A model generated the notes under the pieces. It did not search any database. It saw nothing but the letters and a program-made list of their open reading frames with translations, and was not told the origin of the DNA. Shown one piece after another: positions 26,627-36,207 of a stretch of 64,000 nt of DNA (positions within the stretch are counted from its first letter, which is position 1; every line of letters starts with the position of its first letter). The DNA is from Faucicola tetraodonis. Its GTDB lineage: Bacteria > Pseudomonadota > Gammaproteobacteria > Pseudomonadales > Moraxellaceae. The stretch lies in NCBI GenBank assembly GCA_032017425.1, contig DALZPW010000002.1. One strand, written 5' to 3'. Both the position numbers and the translations under genes were made by a program.

Positions 26627-27501
26627 GGTGATTCTACTTGGGTGGTTGGGGTATCAGATGGCGGCTGGGTGATGGCAATATCAGTGACATGAGTGACATG
26701 TTGGTCAGCGGCTAAATTGCTAGCAGGTTGCCACGCTTGCAAAAACTTATCATGCCGCAGGCTATTGTCTTGATTGGTGAACGATTGCAGATAGTCTCGG
26801 GTGGTGGACTCCCATTGCTCACTTTGTTCAACTGAAAATTGTCCCGTCAATCGTTGGTAGCGCAAAAAAATCAGCCAAGTATTGAGCACATCACTTTCAC
26901 AATAGGTGGTGAGCTTATCCCATGCTTCTGCTTGCACCATAGGCACCACATCATAGCCGTCCAACGTTTGCTTGCCTGCAAAGCCGCATAAGGATGCCAC
27001 GACATCGAGTTTTTGCGACGTGCTATTCATGGCAAGCTTTACCATCAAATCGGTATGACGGTCATGATAGCGGTTGATATAGTTGTTGTATCTCATCTCA
27101 CCGCTTTGGCTAAACAGCTTGGGCGCGGTTAGACCATGCTGTAACGCCCGATATACCATAACAGGTATATCAAAGCCCTTGCCATTCCAGCTCACCAACA
27201 ACGGATTTTTTTCGATGGCATTAAAAAAAGTTTGAATCATTTGCGCTTCGCTATGCTCAGCCAGCGACAGCGATTTGAGTGTCATTTTGCCGCCCGCCAC
27301 CCACAACACCGAAAGACAAGCGATTCGGTGCAAAGGCAGTGGCATAAAAGGATGCCCAACATCTTGCTCACGCAGTGCCATAAGCTTGGTCATGGCATCG
27401 TTATCCGATAACCCAGCCAACTCAGGGTATAGCCGCTTGCCTGTGGCAACATCGGGTATGGTTTCGATATCAAATACTAAAATCGGCGCTGGCGTAGCCA
27501 T
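26623..27501 (-). CDS. Predicted 3'-5' exonuclease (PolB-like exonuclease domain)
   Basis: A stand-alone DEDD-type nuclease of 292 residues. Exo I is VFDIETIPD at the N-terminus, Exo II is VSWNGKGFDIPVM near residue 105 and the third acidic residue lies in YCESDVLNTWL near 200. This arrangement matches the family of predicted 3'-5' exonucleases related to the PolB proofreading domain; its biological role has not been defined. The C-terminal 50 residues are a variable tail. It is the first gene of the two-gene operon with the FAH protein, just below cysM on the same strand. Confidence 0.87.
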   Translation of the reverse strand: MATPAPILVFDIETIPDVATGKRLYPELAGLSDNDAMTKLMALREQDVGHPFMPLPLHRIACLSVLWVAGGKMTLKSLSLAEHSEAQMIQTFFNAIEKNPLLVSWNGKGFDIPVMVYRALQHGLTAPKLFSQSGEMRYNNYINRYHDRHTDLMVKLAMNSTSQKLDVVASLCGFAGKQTLDGYDVVPMVQAEAWDKLTTYCESDVLNTWLIFLRYQRLTGQFSVEQSEQWESTTRDYLQSFTNQDNSLRHDKFLQAWQPASNLAADQHVTHVTDIAITQPPSDTPTTQVESP

Positions 27502-27537
27502 AATACTTCCTTGTTAGTTTCTTTAGGTTATTGGGTA

Positions 27538-28461
27538 TTAAGCGTCATCTTTAACACCAAACAACCCTGTTGATAGATAACGATCGCCACGGTCACAGAC
27601 GATAAATGCAATCACCGCATCCGGGTGTTCTTTAGCGATTTGGTACGCTGCCCACGCCGCACCACCGGATGATACCCCCGCAAAAATCCCTTCTTCGCGG
27701 GCAAGCTTACGCATAAACACTTCCGCATCGTGCTGATCGATGTCCATCACCCTATCCACCAAACTTGGCTCAAAAATCTTTGGCAAATAAGCGGCTGGCC
27801 ATCTACGAATTCCTGCGATATTAGCACCTTCAGCGGGCTGTAAACCGATAATTTGCACGTTTGGGTTTTGTTCTTTTAGGTATTTGGACACGCCCATGAT
27901 GGTGCCTGTGGTCCCCATTGAGCTAATAAAGTGGGTAATCGTGCCATTGGTTTGCTGCCAAATCTCAGGACCTGTGGTCAGATAATGCGCTTGTTTGTTG
28001 TCAGGGTTGTTAAACTGATCGAGTACGATGCCTTTGCCTTCTGCCTGCATTTGCTGAGCAAGGTCGCGTGCCGATTCCATGTTATCGACTTCAATCAATG
28101 TCGCCCCATATGCTGCCATCGCGTCTTTACGCTCTTGGGTAGAGTTGCTAGGCATAATCAGCGTCATGGCATAGCCGCGCATTGCCGCGACCATGGCAAG
28201 GGCGATGCCCGTATTGCCACTGGTGGCCTCAATGATGGTGTCGCCTGGCTTGATAGTGCCACGCCTTTCCGCTTGATAAAACATATTGTATGCAGGGCGG
28301 TCTTTCACTGAGCCCGCTGGGTTGTTGCCTTCAAGTTTGGCAAGCAGGGTGGCTGTGCCTTGGTCGGTTTGCGGTGCAAATCGCGCTAGCTTAACCAGTG
28401 GCGTATGTCCAATGCAGTCATTGAGCGTGGTGGTTTCAGTGATAAAATTATTATGGGTCAT
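27538..28461 (-). CDS. cysM: Cysteine synthase B
   Basis: A PLP-dependent O-acetylserine sulfhydrylase of 307 residues. NPAGSVKDRPAYNM contains the Schiff-base Lys, EATSGNTGIALA is the substrate/PLP phosphate loop, and GTTGTIMGVSKYLKE and GVSSGGAAWAAY complete the site. The length and RRWPAAYLPKIFE-type residues indicate the CysM branch, which can also use thiosulfate. AAGG lies eight bases before the ATG. It is divergent from the GacS/BarA kinase gene, a pairing conserved in pseudomonads and their relatives. Confidence 0.94.
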   Translation of the reverse strand: MTHNNFITETTTLNDCIGHTPLVKLARFAPQTDQGTATLLAKLEGNNPAGSVKDRPAYNMFYQAERRGTIKPGDTIIEATSGNTGIALAMVAAMRGYAMTLIMPSNSTQERKDAMAAYGATLIEVDNMESARDLAQQMQAEGKGIVLDQFNNPDNKQAHYLTTGPEIWQQTNGTITHFISSMGTTGTIMGVSKYLKEQNPNVQIIGLQPAEGANIAGIRRWPAAYLPKIFEPSLVDRVMDIDQHDAEVFMRKLAREEGIFAGVSSGGAAWAAYQIAKEHPDAVIAFIVCDRGDRYLSTGLFGVKDDA

Positions 28462-28839
28462 AAGACAACCTTAGTTTTTGGCCATGAACTTTTGATAATA
28501 CGAGTTTTGCGCAGACGCATTTAGTCTAGCTTATAGATTAGTTAGCGTTGATTAGTTTTTTTAACAGTAATTTTTTTGAATTGCGCGCGTAGTTTAGCAA
28601 AATTCGTATCACCCGTCAGTTGCGAATCATGATTATTGTGCCAGTCATTTTTCAACCGCTATCCCATCTGATTTTATCTCGATTTTTTGCTAGGGTATAG
28701 ACTTGTCAAAAATTTACTTGCGACAAAAACCCCAGCGACACAAGCAAAATTGGCTAAAATCCTATAAAATGAAACGCTATACCCCAAAACCCTGATAAAA
28801 AATCTGATGCCTAAATTAGGCTGATGCAAGGCTAGCAAT
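28462..28839. promoter_or_regulatory. Divergent control region of cysM and the GacS/BarA gene
   Basis: A 378-bp AT-rich gap holding two promoters. A rightward -10 candidate (TATAAAAT, near 28764) precedes gacS. A perfect dyad GCCTAA-A-TTAGGC at 28809-28821 is bracketed by direct copies of CTGATGC (28804-28810 and 28821-28827) only about 20 bp before the GTG start. This could be an operator or an mRNA hairpin that limits translation. Confidence 0.5.
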
Positions 28840-31800
28840 GTGAGCAAACGATTTCACTTGGATTTTTCCACCGCTTATGGACAGTTGATACTGTTGGTGT
28901 TTTTGCCGATTAGCGCACTCGCGTTGACGGGTGGTTTTTTGGTGTTATCGGATACCAGTCGTGCTGCGCGTACCATTCAGCAATCAACCGCCGATAATTT
29001 GCTGGTGACTCTGCAGCCAGTCGCCGCTTCCATGCAGACGAATCTGATTAAAATCAACCAAGCACTATCTACAACTAGCACTCAGACTAATGACTTAAAC
29101 AAAGACAGTGCAAATAAAGCTGAGCTGTCACCCAAAGAACTGGCGGCGCTACAAGCCAGTGTGAAATTTGCCCTACAAAATGCCATCAACGACAAACACT
29201 TGCAAGGCGTGGCGATTGTCAACGAACAAAGCAACGTGTTGGTCAGTTTTGGTGATTTGTCACAACAGCCCAATCCGCGCTTGTTGCCTTTTTTGGGACG
29301 CCACCTTGAGGCGCAAAGCAATACACAGCAAACTTATTTGCTCACGCAGCTCAACACCCAATCCAACAGCCTATTTAATAGCAAGGATAGTAGTTTATTT
29401 GGTCGAAAATTGGTATTAAGCCCGCCCGTCAATGCGACTGCCCCACTACCGACCTTGTGGCTTATTGTCAATATTGATAATGAGCCGCTACAAGTGGCTC
29501 GCTATCAAGTGATGTTGGCGTTAGCGATTACCGGACTCTTTACTATTTTACTGCTGCTATTGACCACCCACATATATGCCAGACGCTGGATTGCGCCGAT
29601 TTATGAGATGCGGTTACATTTGCAGCGCACCAACGCCAACAACCTGTATAAACCGATGACCATCAACGCCAGTGGTGAAATCAACCAGCTGCAACAGGAC
29701 TTGGTCAAGACCTTAAGACGTCTGCATAAAAGTTTCCAAGAACTCAAAAATCACGCCGAACAGACCGAAGATGATTTGCGATTGGCTTTTGACGAGATGG
29801 AAATGCAAAACATCTCCATTCGCAATGCGCGTGATGCGGCGGTTTCAGCCAGTCAAACCAAATCAGCATTTTTAGCCAATATCAGTCACGAATTACGCAC
29901 CCCACTTAACAGTATTGACGGCTTTATCAACCTATTATCCCGTCATGGCGGCTTAAATGCCGAGCAAGACTTGTACGTGCAAACGATTCGTAAGTCTTCA
30001 GCGCACCTATTAGCACTGGTCAATGACGTGCTTGATTTTTCTAAGATTGAAGCCGGCAAACTGGTACTGGATAGTCATGAATTTGACCTGTATGCCAGTA
30101 TCTACGATGTGGTGGATATGCTATCGCCACTCGCGGCAGAGAAAGATTTACGGCTGGCGGTGTTCTTCTATGACGATGTGCCGCATTATCTAGTAGGGGA
30201 TGCGTTACGTACCAAGCAAGTGTTGACCAATCTTGTTAACAACGCCATCAAATTTACCGATGATGGCGAGGTTATTGTGCGGGTCAGTCTGGATGATGAC
30301 ATCGATGATTTAATTCATATCAGTGTGCAAGATACAGGGCGCGGGATTTCGCCTGAGCATCAAAAAGTGCTGTTCCAAAGTTTTTCGCAAGGCGATCCTT
30401 CGATTACTCGCCAGTACGGCGGTACGGGGTTGGGGTTGGTGATTTCAAAACAGCTTACCTATCTGATGGGCGGCAATATTGGTTTTTATGACAACGCCAC
30501 TGAGCAAGCGGGTGATGCGAGCCAATCGCACAAAATCAAAGGCACGACGTTTTGGTTTACCTTGCCGATGAGCATCAGTAACCAAGAGCAGCAGCGGCTG
30601 CTTATCCATGACCCCATTTGGCAGTTACCCGCCATCGTCCCGCCAAAAACCGATGCCGGTTATGTGGCGGCTGATACCACTGCTGCGGTAAATATCTTGG
30701 TATGGATTGACCATCCTGCAAGCTTACAAGTGTTAAAAGGCTCGCTGCGTGACTTGCCGATTGCCATTACTACCGCAAGTACGCTAGCCAGCCTACTTGA
30801 ATCGCTCAAAGAAACAGGCAATCATTGGGATTGGGTCATCGTGGACAATGGTACCACTGAGGACACCACGTCGCTGCTCAAACAAGTACGCTTACATTAT
30901 GCCGGTAAATTGCTACTATTTGGCTATCAGGTCAATCTTGAGCCAGAATTGTTGTCGCGTTACCAAGCACAAGCCTTGTATCAGCCGCTCGATCGTCGCC
31001 AGCTTTACCAGCTGCTCGATAGCAATTCTGCCAGCAGCCAAGAGCCCACACTGCCGCAGTGGCATGGCTTTACTGTGCTTGCCGTGGATGACCATCTGCC
31101 CAATTTGTTGGTACTAGAAGCGTTATTGGCTGAGCTGAGCATTAATGTGGTGACGGTTAATAGTGGGTTTGACGCCATTGAATACATCACCACCCACCAG
31201 TCACAAAGCGATACCGCCGTGGATTTGATTTTTATGGACATTCAAATGCCAAGAATGTCAGGCAGTGAAGCCGCCATCCAAATCCGTAAGGTTGAAACGC
31301 AAGCAGGACATCAACATATTCCGATTATTGCACTGACCGCGCATAGTCTATCGGATGAACGCGATACATTATTGGCATCTGGGATTGATGACTATGTGGG
31401 CAAACCAATTAGTCAAGCCCAGTTATTGCAAATCCTGCAACGTTGGTTGGGTAAACACAGCACGTCCGTGTCCGCTGATGTGACTTTTGACTCAACCGCT
31501 GATGTGGCTTCTGACAAATCTGCTATCAACTCACCTAGCTCGGCGCGCTCGATAGCGCCTATAGCGTCTGGGGCAAATAACCTGCGTACTGCACCTGCAA
31601 CCCCCAAAGAGAGTGCCGTATTTGCTCATACGCCATTAGCCGCCTCAGCGACTACCACCGATGACAACGCTAATCTACCAAGCCTACCATCGGTCAGCAG
31701 TCAGCATAGCGCTGAGTCACTAGCAAGTCTTGCGGTCATTGATTGGGATGATGCGGTGATGCGGGTAGCAGGTAAGCCTGATTTGGCAGCCAATTTAATT

Positions 31801-32136
31801 ACCCTGCTGATTGAATCGATTGAGCAGGAAAAAAGTGACTTGCAGCAAGCTTGGCAGCGCCACGACAGGCAAGCCTTGTCCCACGCGGCGCATCGCATTT
31901 TAGGGGCGAGTCGTTATACGGGCGTACCACAGCTACGTCAAGCTAGCCAAAATCTTGAAGACAAGTGCTTGCTAAATATCAACAATAGCTCACCTGCGCA
32001 ATTTGCCATTTTGGCACCTTATTATGAGCAAATGCTACAAGCGCTTGATAACTTGGCACAGGCTGATTTGAGTCAATTCCCTGCACTCAAATATGCCCAG
32101 CTCAAAGAAAACGATATGACTTGGAAGATGATTTGA
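28840..32136 (+). CDS. gacS: Hybrid sensor histidine kinase, GacS/BarA type
   Basis: A tripartite inner-membrane kinase of 1,098 residues, longer than the roughly 920 usual in the family. Order: membrane helix (about 16-37), periplasmic region rich in Gln/Thr/Asn, second helix (225-245), HAMP, coiled coil, HisKA with FLANISHELRTPLNSIDG (His near 350), HATPase with DTGRGISPEH and GGTGLGLVIS, a degenerate receiver-like segment (620-730), a true receiver (VLAVDDHLPN at about 746, phospho-Asp in FMDIQMPRMSG), a disordered Ser/Ala-rich linker, and an Hpt domain (HAAHRILGASRYTG near 1015). It would phosphorylate a GacA/UvrY response regulator that acts on Csr/Rsm small RNAs. The start is GTG; no better ATG is in frame nearby. 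Confidence 0.92.
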   Translation: MSKRFHLDFSTAYGQLILLVFLPISALALTGGFLVLSDTSRAARTIQQSTADNLLVTLQPVAASMQTNLIKINQALSTTSTQTNDLNKDSANKAELSPKELAALQASVKFALQNAINDKHLQGVAIVNEQSNVLVSFGDLSQQPNPRLLPFLGRHLEAQSNTQQTYLLTQLNTQSNSLFNSKDSSLFGRKLVLSPPVNATAPLPTLWLIVNIDNEPLQVARYQVMLALAITGLFTILLLLLTTHIYARRWIAPIYEMRLHLQRTNANNLYKPMTINASGEINQLQQDLVKTLRRLHKSFQELKNHAEQTEDDLRLAFDEMEMQNISIRNARDAAVSASQTKSAFLANISHELRTPLNSIDGFINLLSRHGGLNAEQDLYVQTIRKSSAHLLALVNDVLDFSKIEAGKLVLDSHEFDLYASIYDVVDMLSPLAAEKDLRLAVFFYDDVPHYLVGDALRTKQVLTNLVNNAIKFTDDGEVIVRVSLDDDIDDLIHISVQDTGRGISPEHQKVLFQSFSQGDPSITRQYGGTGLGLVISKQLTYLMGGNIGFYDNATEQAGDASQSHKIKGTTFWFTLPMSISNQEQQRLLIHDPIWQLPAIVPPKTDAGYVAADTTAAVNILVWIDHPASLQVLKGSLRDLPIAITTASTLASLLESLKETGNHWDWVIVDNGTTEDTTSLLKQVRLHYAGKLLLFGYQVNLEPELLSRYQAQALYQPLDRRQLYQLLDSNSASSQEPTLPQWHGFTVLAVDDHLPNLLVLEALLAELSINVVTVNSGFDAIEYITTHQSQSDTAVDLIFMDIQMPRMSGSEAAIQIRKVETQAGHQHIPIIALTAHSLSDERDTLLASGIDDYVGKPISQAQLLQILQRWLGKHSTSVSADVTFDSTADVASDKSAINSPSSARSIAPIASGANNLRTAPATPKESAVFAHTPLAASATTTDDNANLPSLPSVSSQHSAESLASLAVIDWDDAVMRVAGKPDLAANLITLLIESIEQEKSDLQQAWQRHDRQALSHAAHRILGASRYTGVPQLRQASQNLEDKCLLNINNSSPAQFAILAPYYEQMLQALDNLAQADLSQFPALKYAQLKENDMTWKMI

Positions 32137-32255
32137 TACCCATCACCACAATGCCGCCTAGGTTTAGCACACTTGCCATTTCACGTTACCTTTCTTAAAC
32201 GTATCGTCTGATATCGCCTCTTGTGCCCAACCAACAAAATCAGTAAAGTGAGATT

Positions 32256-32272
32256 AATGATTGCAAATCATT
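32256..32272. promoter_or_regulatory. Palindrome AATGATT-GCA-AATCATT upstream of the crotonase gene
   Basis: A perfect 7-bp inverted repeat with a 3-bp centre lies about 55 bp before the ATG. It resembles a Fur box in composition (AATGAT/ATCATT), although Fur sites normally have a 1-bp centre. It is a possible operator. Confidence 0.35.
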
Positions 32273-32327
32273 GCGTTTTCGCAACATTTTTTAAGTGTAT
32301 TGGGTTGGTCAAATTTTAAGGATGCGT

Positions 32328-33233
32328 ATGTCAGTTTTGTCGGTATCGAAAGTATTGCCGGGTGTAGGGTTTTTGCCATTTTTTCAGCGTGCTACTGCTT
32401 CATCTTTAGCGCAGCGTATCAAAGCGGCAAACGATAACCTTGCGCCCGATGTGCGTTTGGAACTTAGCGGTGATGATAGCGTCATTGTTTGGCTGACACG
32501 GATTGACAAGCGCAATGCGTTAAGTTTTGCGTTGATGGATAAACTCATTGATTTAGCCCACCTGCTCACCACATGGACGGACGTGCGGGCGGTGATTTTG
32601 GCAGGTGAAGGTAAAAGCTTTTCTACCGGCATTGATTTGGCGGATTTAAACAACCCAAAAAATCTAAAACAAGTCGCTTGGGAGCTTATCAAACCGTTTC
32701 AAAGTAAATTTCAAAAAGTGTGCCTTGTGTGGCGAGAACTGCCGATGCCTGTCATCAGTATATTGCATGGACATTGCCTTGGCGCAGGACTACAGTTGGC
32801 ACTGGCGACCGATATTCGTATCGCCACAGCGGATTGCCAATTTGCCATTATGGAGGCCAAATGGGGACTGGTAGCGGATATGGGACTGACCCGGTCTGCG
32901 ATGGGGGTGCTACGCGCCGATATCGTCAAGGAATTAGCGATGACGGCACGGATTTTTGACGGTCAGCAAGCCTTTGACTACGGTGTGGTCAGCCATCTAA
33001 GCGACACACCGATGGAAGTTGCGAAGATTTTGGTCACAGAATTAAGCAGTCGCTCCCCAGATGCCGTGCTGGCGAGCAAACGCATCATCAATGCCATGTA
33101 TCACACGCCTGCAACAACCTTGTATCAAGAAAAACTGTGGCAAATCAAATTACTGCTGGGACAAAACCGCAAGCTTGCCGTCAAAAAAGCCAAGGATGAA
33201 ACCGTCAAATTTATTGGGCGTCAATTTAACTAA
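32328..33233 (+). CDS. Enoyl-CoA hydratase/isomerase (crotonase) family protein
   Basis: A crotonase-superfamily protein of 301 residues from ATG 32328 (TAAGG six bases upstream). It carries LTRIDKRNALSFALMDKL, the first oxyanion-hole segment SFSTGIDLADLN, HGHCLGAGLQLALATDIRIA and EAKWGLVADMGLTRSAM. The last contains D-M at the position where hydratases often keep a catalytic Glu, so a plain enoyl-CoA hydratase role is uncertain and an isomerase or dienoyl-CoA isomerase activity is possible. About 40 residues precede the core domain. A phospholipase D gene follows 38 bp downstream and is probably co-transcribed. Confidence 0.86.
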   Translation: MSVLSVSKVLPGVGFLPFFQRATASSLAQRIKAANDNLAPDVRLELSGDDSVIVWLTRIDKRNALSFALMDKLIDLAHLLTTWTDVRAVILAGEGKSFSTGIDLADLNNPKNLKQVAWELIKPFQSKFQKVCLVWRELPMPVISILHGHCLGAGLQLALATDIRIATADCQFAIMEAKWGLVADMGLTRSAMGVLRADIVKELAMTARIFDGQQAFDYGVVSHLSDTPMEVAKILVTELSSRSPDAVLASKRIINAMYHTPATTLYQEKLWQIKLLLGQNRKLAVKKAKDETVKFIGRQFN

Positions 33234-33271
33234 TTTAACCCATGGCTTAATTGACCTTGGTGGGTGCCATC

Positions 33272-34930
33272 ATGCTAAGACCCCTGTTCAAACGTCGTCT
33301 TATTTTTTTAGCCAGCCTGTTTTTGGTGTGTATGGCGATTTTGTTTTTTATCGCATGGTGGGGTCGTCTGCCTGTCAACACGGGCAAATCCAGCACCTAT
33401 CAAACTGCCGTCATTACCAAAGACCATCAAAAAACGGTGGCAACGGATATGCCACCTGATGAGCCCTCCAGCCGTTTTCGCCAATTTGGCTCGCAAAGCA
33501 TGGCCGATGGCATCGCAGAGTTGGTTAAAAGCAATCCACAAAAAACGGGCGTTTATCCCTTGCCTGATGGCATGGATGCGTTTGCCGCACGTATGCTGCT
33601 CATTAGCACCGCAGAGAAAACGCTAGATGTGCAGTATTATATTTGGAATAACGATATCACTGGCAATCTAATGTTTCAAGCCATCAAAGAAGCGGCAGAG
33701 CGCGGTGTGCGCGTGCGATTATTGATAGATGACAACAATACCCGTGGTCTCGACCCAACACTGTGGGTACTCAATGAACACCCCAATATTGAAGTGAGAT
33801 TGATGAACCCCAATCGTTTTCGCTCGTGGCGCTGGCTAGGGTTTGTGGGCGATTTTGAGCGGCTCAATCATCGTATGCACAATAAATCCATCACCGCCGA
33901 TAGCCAAATCACCATCACAGGCGGGCGCAATATCGGGGATGAGTATTTTTCTTTAAACCAAGAGATGGTATTTTCTGACCTAGATGTGCTGATGGTTGGG
34001 CATATTGTGCCGCAGATGTCACAAGCGTTTGACCAATATTGGAACCATAAACTGGCTTTTCCTATCACCGATTTGGTCAAAAAACCTGAGCCATCCGCCC
34101 TAAACCAAGTGTTTACCCCAAAAACCCAAAAAGCTGATAAACCTGCGTCGCAACAACTCGACCCTGTGCTAAAGCTGAAAAACGACTATCTAAAGCGCTT
34201 GGTGGCAATCGACTTTGTCAACCAAATCAAACAACAAAAATTGCCGCTCTACTGGGCAAGCGTCCAGCTATTGACGGACAATCCTGACAAACTCGGCAGC
34301 AAAGCTAACACCCAAGGATTAAATATCAACCAAAGCTTAGGTAAAATCAGCCGTGAACTCAATTTAATCTCTGCGTATTTTGTACCCACGGAGCAAGGCA
34401 AAGACTATTTTATCAACCTTGCAAAAAAAGGCGTAGCGGTGAATATTTTGACCAATGCCATGAGCGCCACCGATGTCAAGCTTGTGCATTCTGGCTATGC
34501 CAAACACCGCAAAGACTTACTCAAAGCTGGCGTCAAGCTATATGAACTAAAACCCAATGCCATTAAAGACAATCTGCGTGATTCATACTTGACGGGAAGC
34601 TCTGCAACCAGCTTGCATGCCAAAACGTTTGAAAGCGATGGTGAAAAGGTGTATATCGGCTCATTCAACTTTGATCCGCGTTCAGCCTTGACCAATACCG
34701 AACTTGGCGTTGCCATCGCCCACCCTGTACTTGCCAACAAAATCCGCAATGAATTTTTGCAGGCCTTGCCAACAACCAGCTACACCTTGTCGCTCAAAGA
34801 TGACAGTATTCAGTGGTCAACGCTCGAGAACGGTCAAATCGTCACGTATGATGAAGAGCCACAAACTAAGGCTTGGCAGCGTACGCTAGTATGGATGCTA
34901 TCGCACCTGCCGCTTGAAAAATTTTTATAA
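33272..34930 (+). CDS. clsC: Phospholipase D-family protein, cardiolipin synthase C-like
   Basis: A 552-residue membrane-anchored enzyme with one N-terminal helix (RRLIFLASLFLVCMAILFFI) and two HKD catalytic motifs: HNKSITADSQ near residue 202, followed by ITGGRNIGDEYF, and HAKTFESDGEKVYIGSFNFD near 448. This architecture and the intervening sequence match ClsC/YmdC, which makes cardiolipin from phosphatidylglycerol and phosphatidylethanolamine. In E. coli ClsC works with a partner protein YmdB, not seen here. A TTG at 33251 is an alternative start; ATG 33272 is chosen because it directly precedes the positively charged membrane anchor. Confidence 0.88.
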   Translation: MLRPLFKRRLIFLASLFLVCMAILFFIAWWGRLPVNTGKSSTYQTAVITKDHQKTVATDMPPDEPSSRFRQFGSQSMADGIAELVKSNPQKTGVYPLPDGMDAFAARMLLISTAEKTLDVQYYIWNNDITGNLMFQAIKEAAERGVRVRLLIDDNNTRGLDPTLWVLNEHPNIEVRLMNPNRFRSWRWLGFVGDFERLNHRMHNKSITADSQITITGGRNIGDEYFSLNQEMVFSDLDVLMVGHIVPQMSQAFDQYWNHKLAFPITDLVKKPEPSALNQVFTPKTQKADKPASQQLDPVLKLKNDYLKRLVAIDFVNQIKQQKLPLYWASVQLLTDNPDKLGSKANTQGLNINQSLGKISRELNLISAYFVPTEQGKDYFINLAKKGVAVNILTNAMSATDVKLVHSGYAKHRKDLLKAGVKLYELKPNAIKDNLRDSYLTGSSATSLHAKTFESDGEKVYIGSFNFDPRSALTNTELGVAIAHPVLANKIRNEFLQALPTTSYTLSLKDDSIQWSTLENGQIVTYDEEPQTKAWQRTLVWMLSHLPLEKFL

Positions 34931-34968
34931 GCTGTCATTGTTATGAACTACAGCATTCGCCAATACGC

Positions 34969-35235
34969 TTAGCGCAATTGGCTATCCTTACTACCACGGC
35001 GATTAAACAGCTCGACTTTTTGCTGATGCTGTTCTAGCGATTGTTGACAACGCACGCACAAGCGCACCCCAGGCATCGCAAGACGCCGTGCTTCGGGGAT
35101 TGGGGCATCGCACTCCTCACAATGAGTTAGGCTCTCGCCCTGTGGCAATGCCCGTTTTGCCCGTTCAATCGCATCATTAATAGTCGCTTCAATTTGCTCG
35201 TTTTCTGCGCCATCCGCAGCCCAACCACTTGCCAT
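34969..35235 (-). CDS. DksA/TraR-type C4 zinc finger protein (YbiI-like)
   Basis: A small protein of 88 residues with the DksA/TraR zinc finger CEECDAPIPEARRLAMPGV...CVRCQ: four Cys ligands spaced C-x2-C-x17-C-x2-C. The N-terminal half is a single helix, too short to form the DksA coiled coil that reaches the RNA polymerase catalytic site, so it belongs with the YbiI-type short members whose role is unknown. It is convergent with the ClsC-like gene and lies downstream of the YciK-like reductase on its own strand. Confidence 0.88.
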   Translation of the reverse strand: MASGWAADGAENEQIEATINDAIERAKRALPQGESLTHCEECDAPIPEARRLAMPGVRLCVRCQQSLEQHQQKVELFNRRGSKDSQLR

Positions 35236-35324
35236 ATTTTTCCTTAGGTTTTAATAGGTTAACCATAATATGGTAGTGGTTTTGTCAAATTTCAATAGCG
35301 TATTAAAGCCGTCATCGCGCCATT

Positions 35325-36095
35325 TTATTGTGGCTGTAAATCAATTACCTGACCTTTGATACCTGCCGCCTCATCACTCATCAAGGCAACATACGCACTC
35401 ATCAAGTCTTCGGGCGCAAGCAAGGTGTTGGGGTTTTCGCTCGGATAGGCAGCAGCACGCATTTGGGTACGCGTGGCACCGGGATTGATGCAGTTAAAAC
35501 GCAGGGTGGTGGTTTTTTGGGTTTCTTGGGTGAAAATATCGCTCATCCCTTCTACCGCCAATTTTGACAGCGCATACGCTCCCCAAAACGCGCGTGGACG
35601 GCTGCCGACACTGCTAGAGGTAAACACCACTGAGCCACTTTGCGCAGATTTGAGTAGCGGTAGCAAAGCTTGGGTAAGGGTAAAGGTGGCATTAAAATTG
35701 ACTTTCATCACCTGCTCAAAAATAATCGGGTCATACATTTCAAGTGGGGTTAATACACCGAGCAACCCTGCATTGTGTAAAACACCGTCCAAATGCCCGA
35801 CTTCACGCTCAATCAAAATTGCCAATTGCTGCATTTCTGTGTAGCTTGCGCTCTCTAGATTCATTGGCAACAACGCAGGCTGTGCACCGCCTTCTGCTTC
35901 AATTAGGTCATACACAGCTTCAAGCTTGCTCGCGGTTTTGCCAAGTAGTAGCAGGGTCGCGCCATATTTTGCATAGCTTAGCGCTGCTGCTTTACCGATG
36001 CCATCACCTGCCCCTGTGACCAAAATATTTTTACCTTTTAGACAATCGGCAGGTGGAATAAAGTTACGGATATCATCATGCGTTGCTAAAGTCAT
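35325..36095 (-). CDS. Short-chain dehydrogenase/reductase, YciK family
   Basis: A Rossmann-fold oxidoreductase of 256 residues. The cofactor motif TGAGDGIGKAAALSYAKYG lies near residue 28, HNAGLLG follows the fourth strand and the catalytic triad includes SSS (140s) and YALSK (Tyr/Lys about 172-176). Overall it matches YciK, an SDR of unknown substrate that in many proteobacteria is linked to ubiG and gph, as here. The transcription order ubiG-gph-yciK-zinc finger on the minus strand suggests one operon or closely spaced units. Confidence 0.9.
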   Translation of the reverse strand: MTLATHDDIRNFIPPADCLKGKNILVTGAGDGIGKAAALSYAKYGATLLLLGKTASKLEAVYDLIEAEGGAQPALLPMNLESASYTEMQQLAILIEREVGHLDGVLHNAGLLGVLTPLEMYDPIIFEQVMKVNFNATFTLTQALLPLLKSAQSGSVVFTSSSVGSRPRAFWGAYALSKLAVEGMSDIFTQETQKTTTLRFNCINPGATRTQMRAAAYPSENPNTLLAPEDLMSAYVALMSDEAAGIKGQVIDLQPQ

Positions 36096-36207
36096 AGTTT
36101 CCTCAAAATTTTTCTCAAAAGCTTGCTAAAAAATTCCCTAAAAATCGGTCAAATTGTTAACACCTTGTCTATGAAACAAGCGCCTAGTCACTTGTTCAAG
36201 TGTCCGC

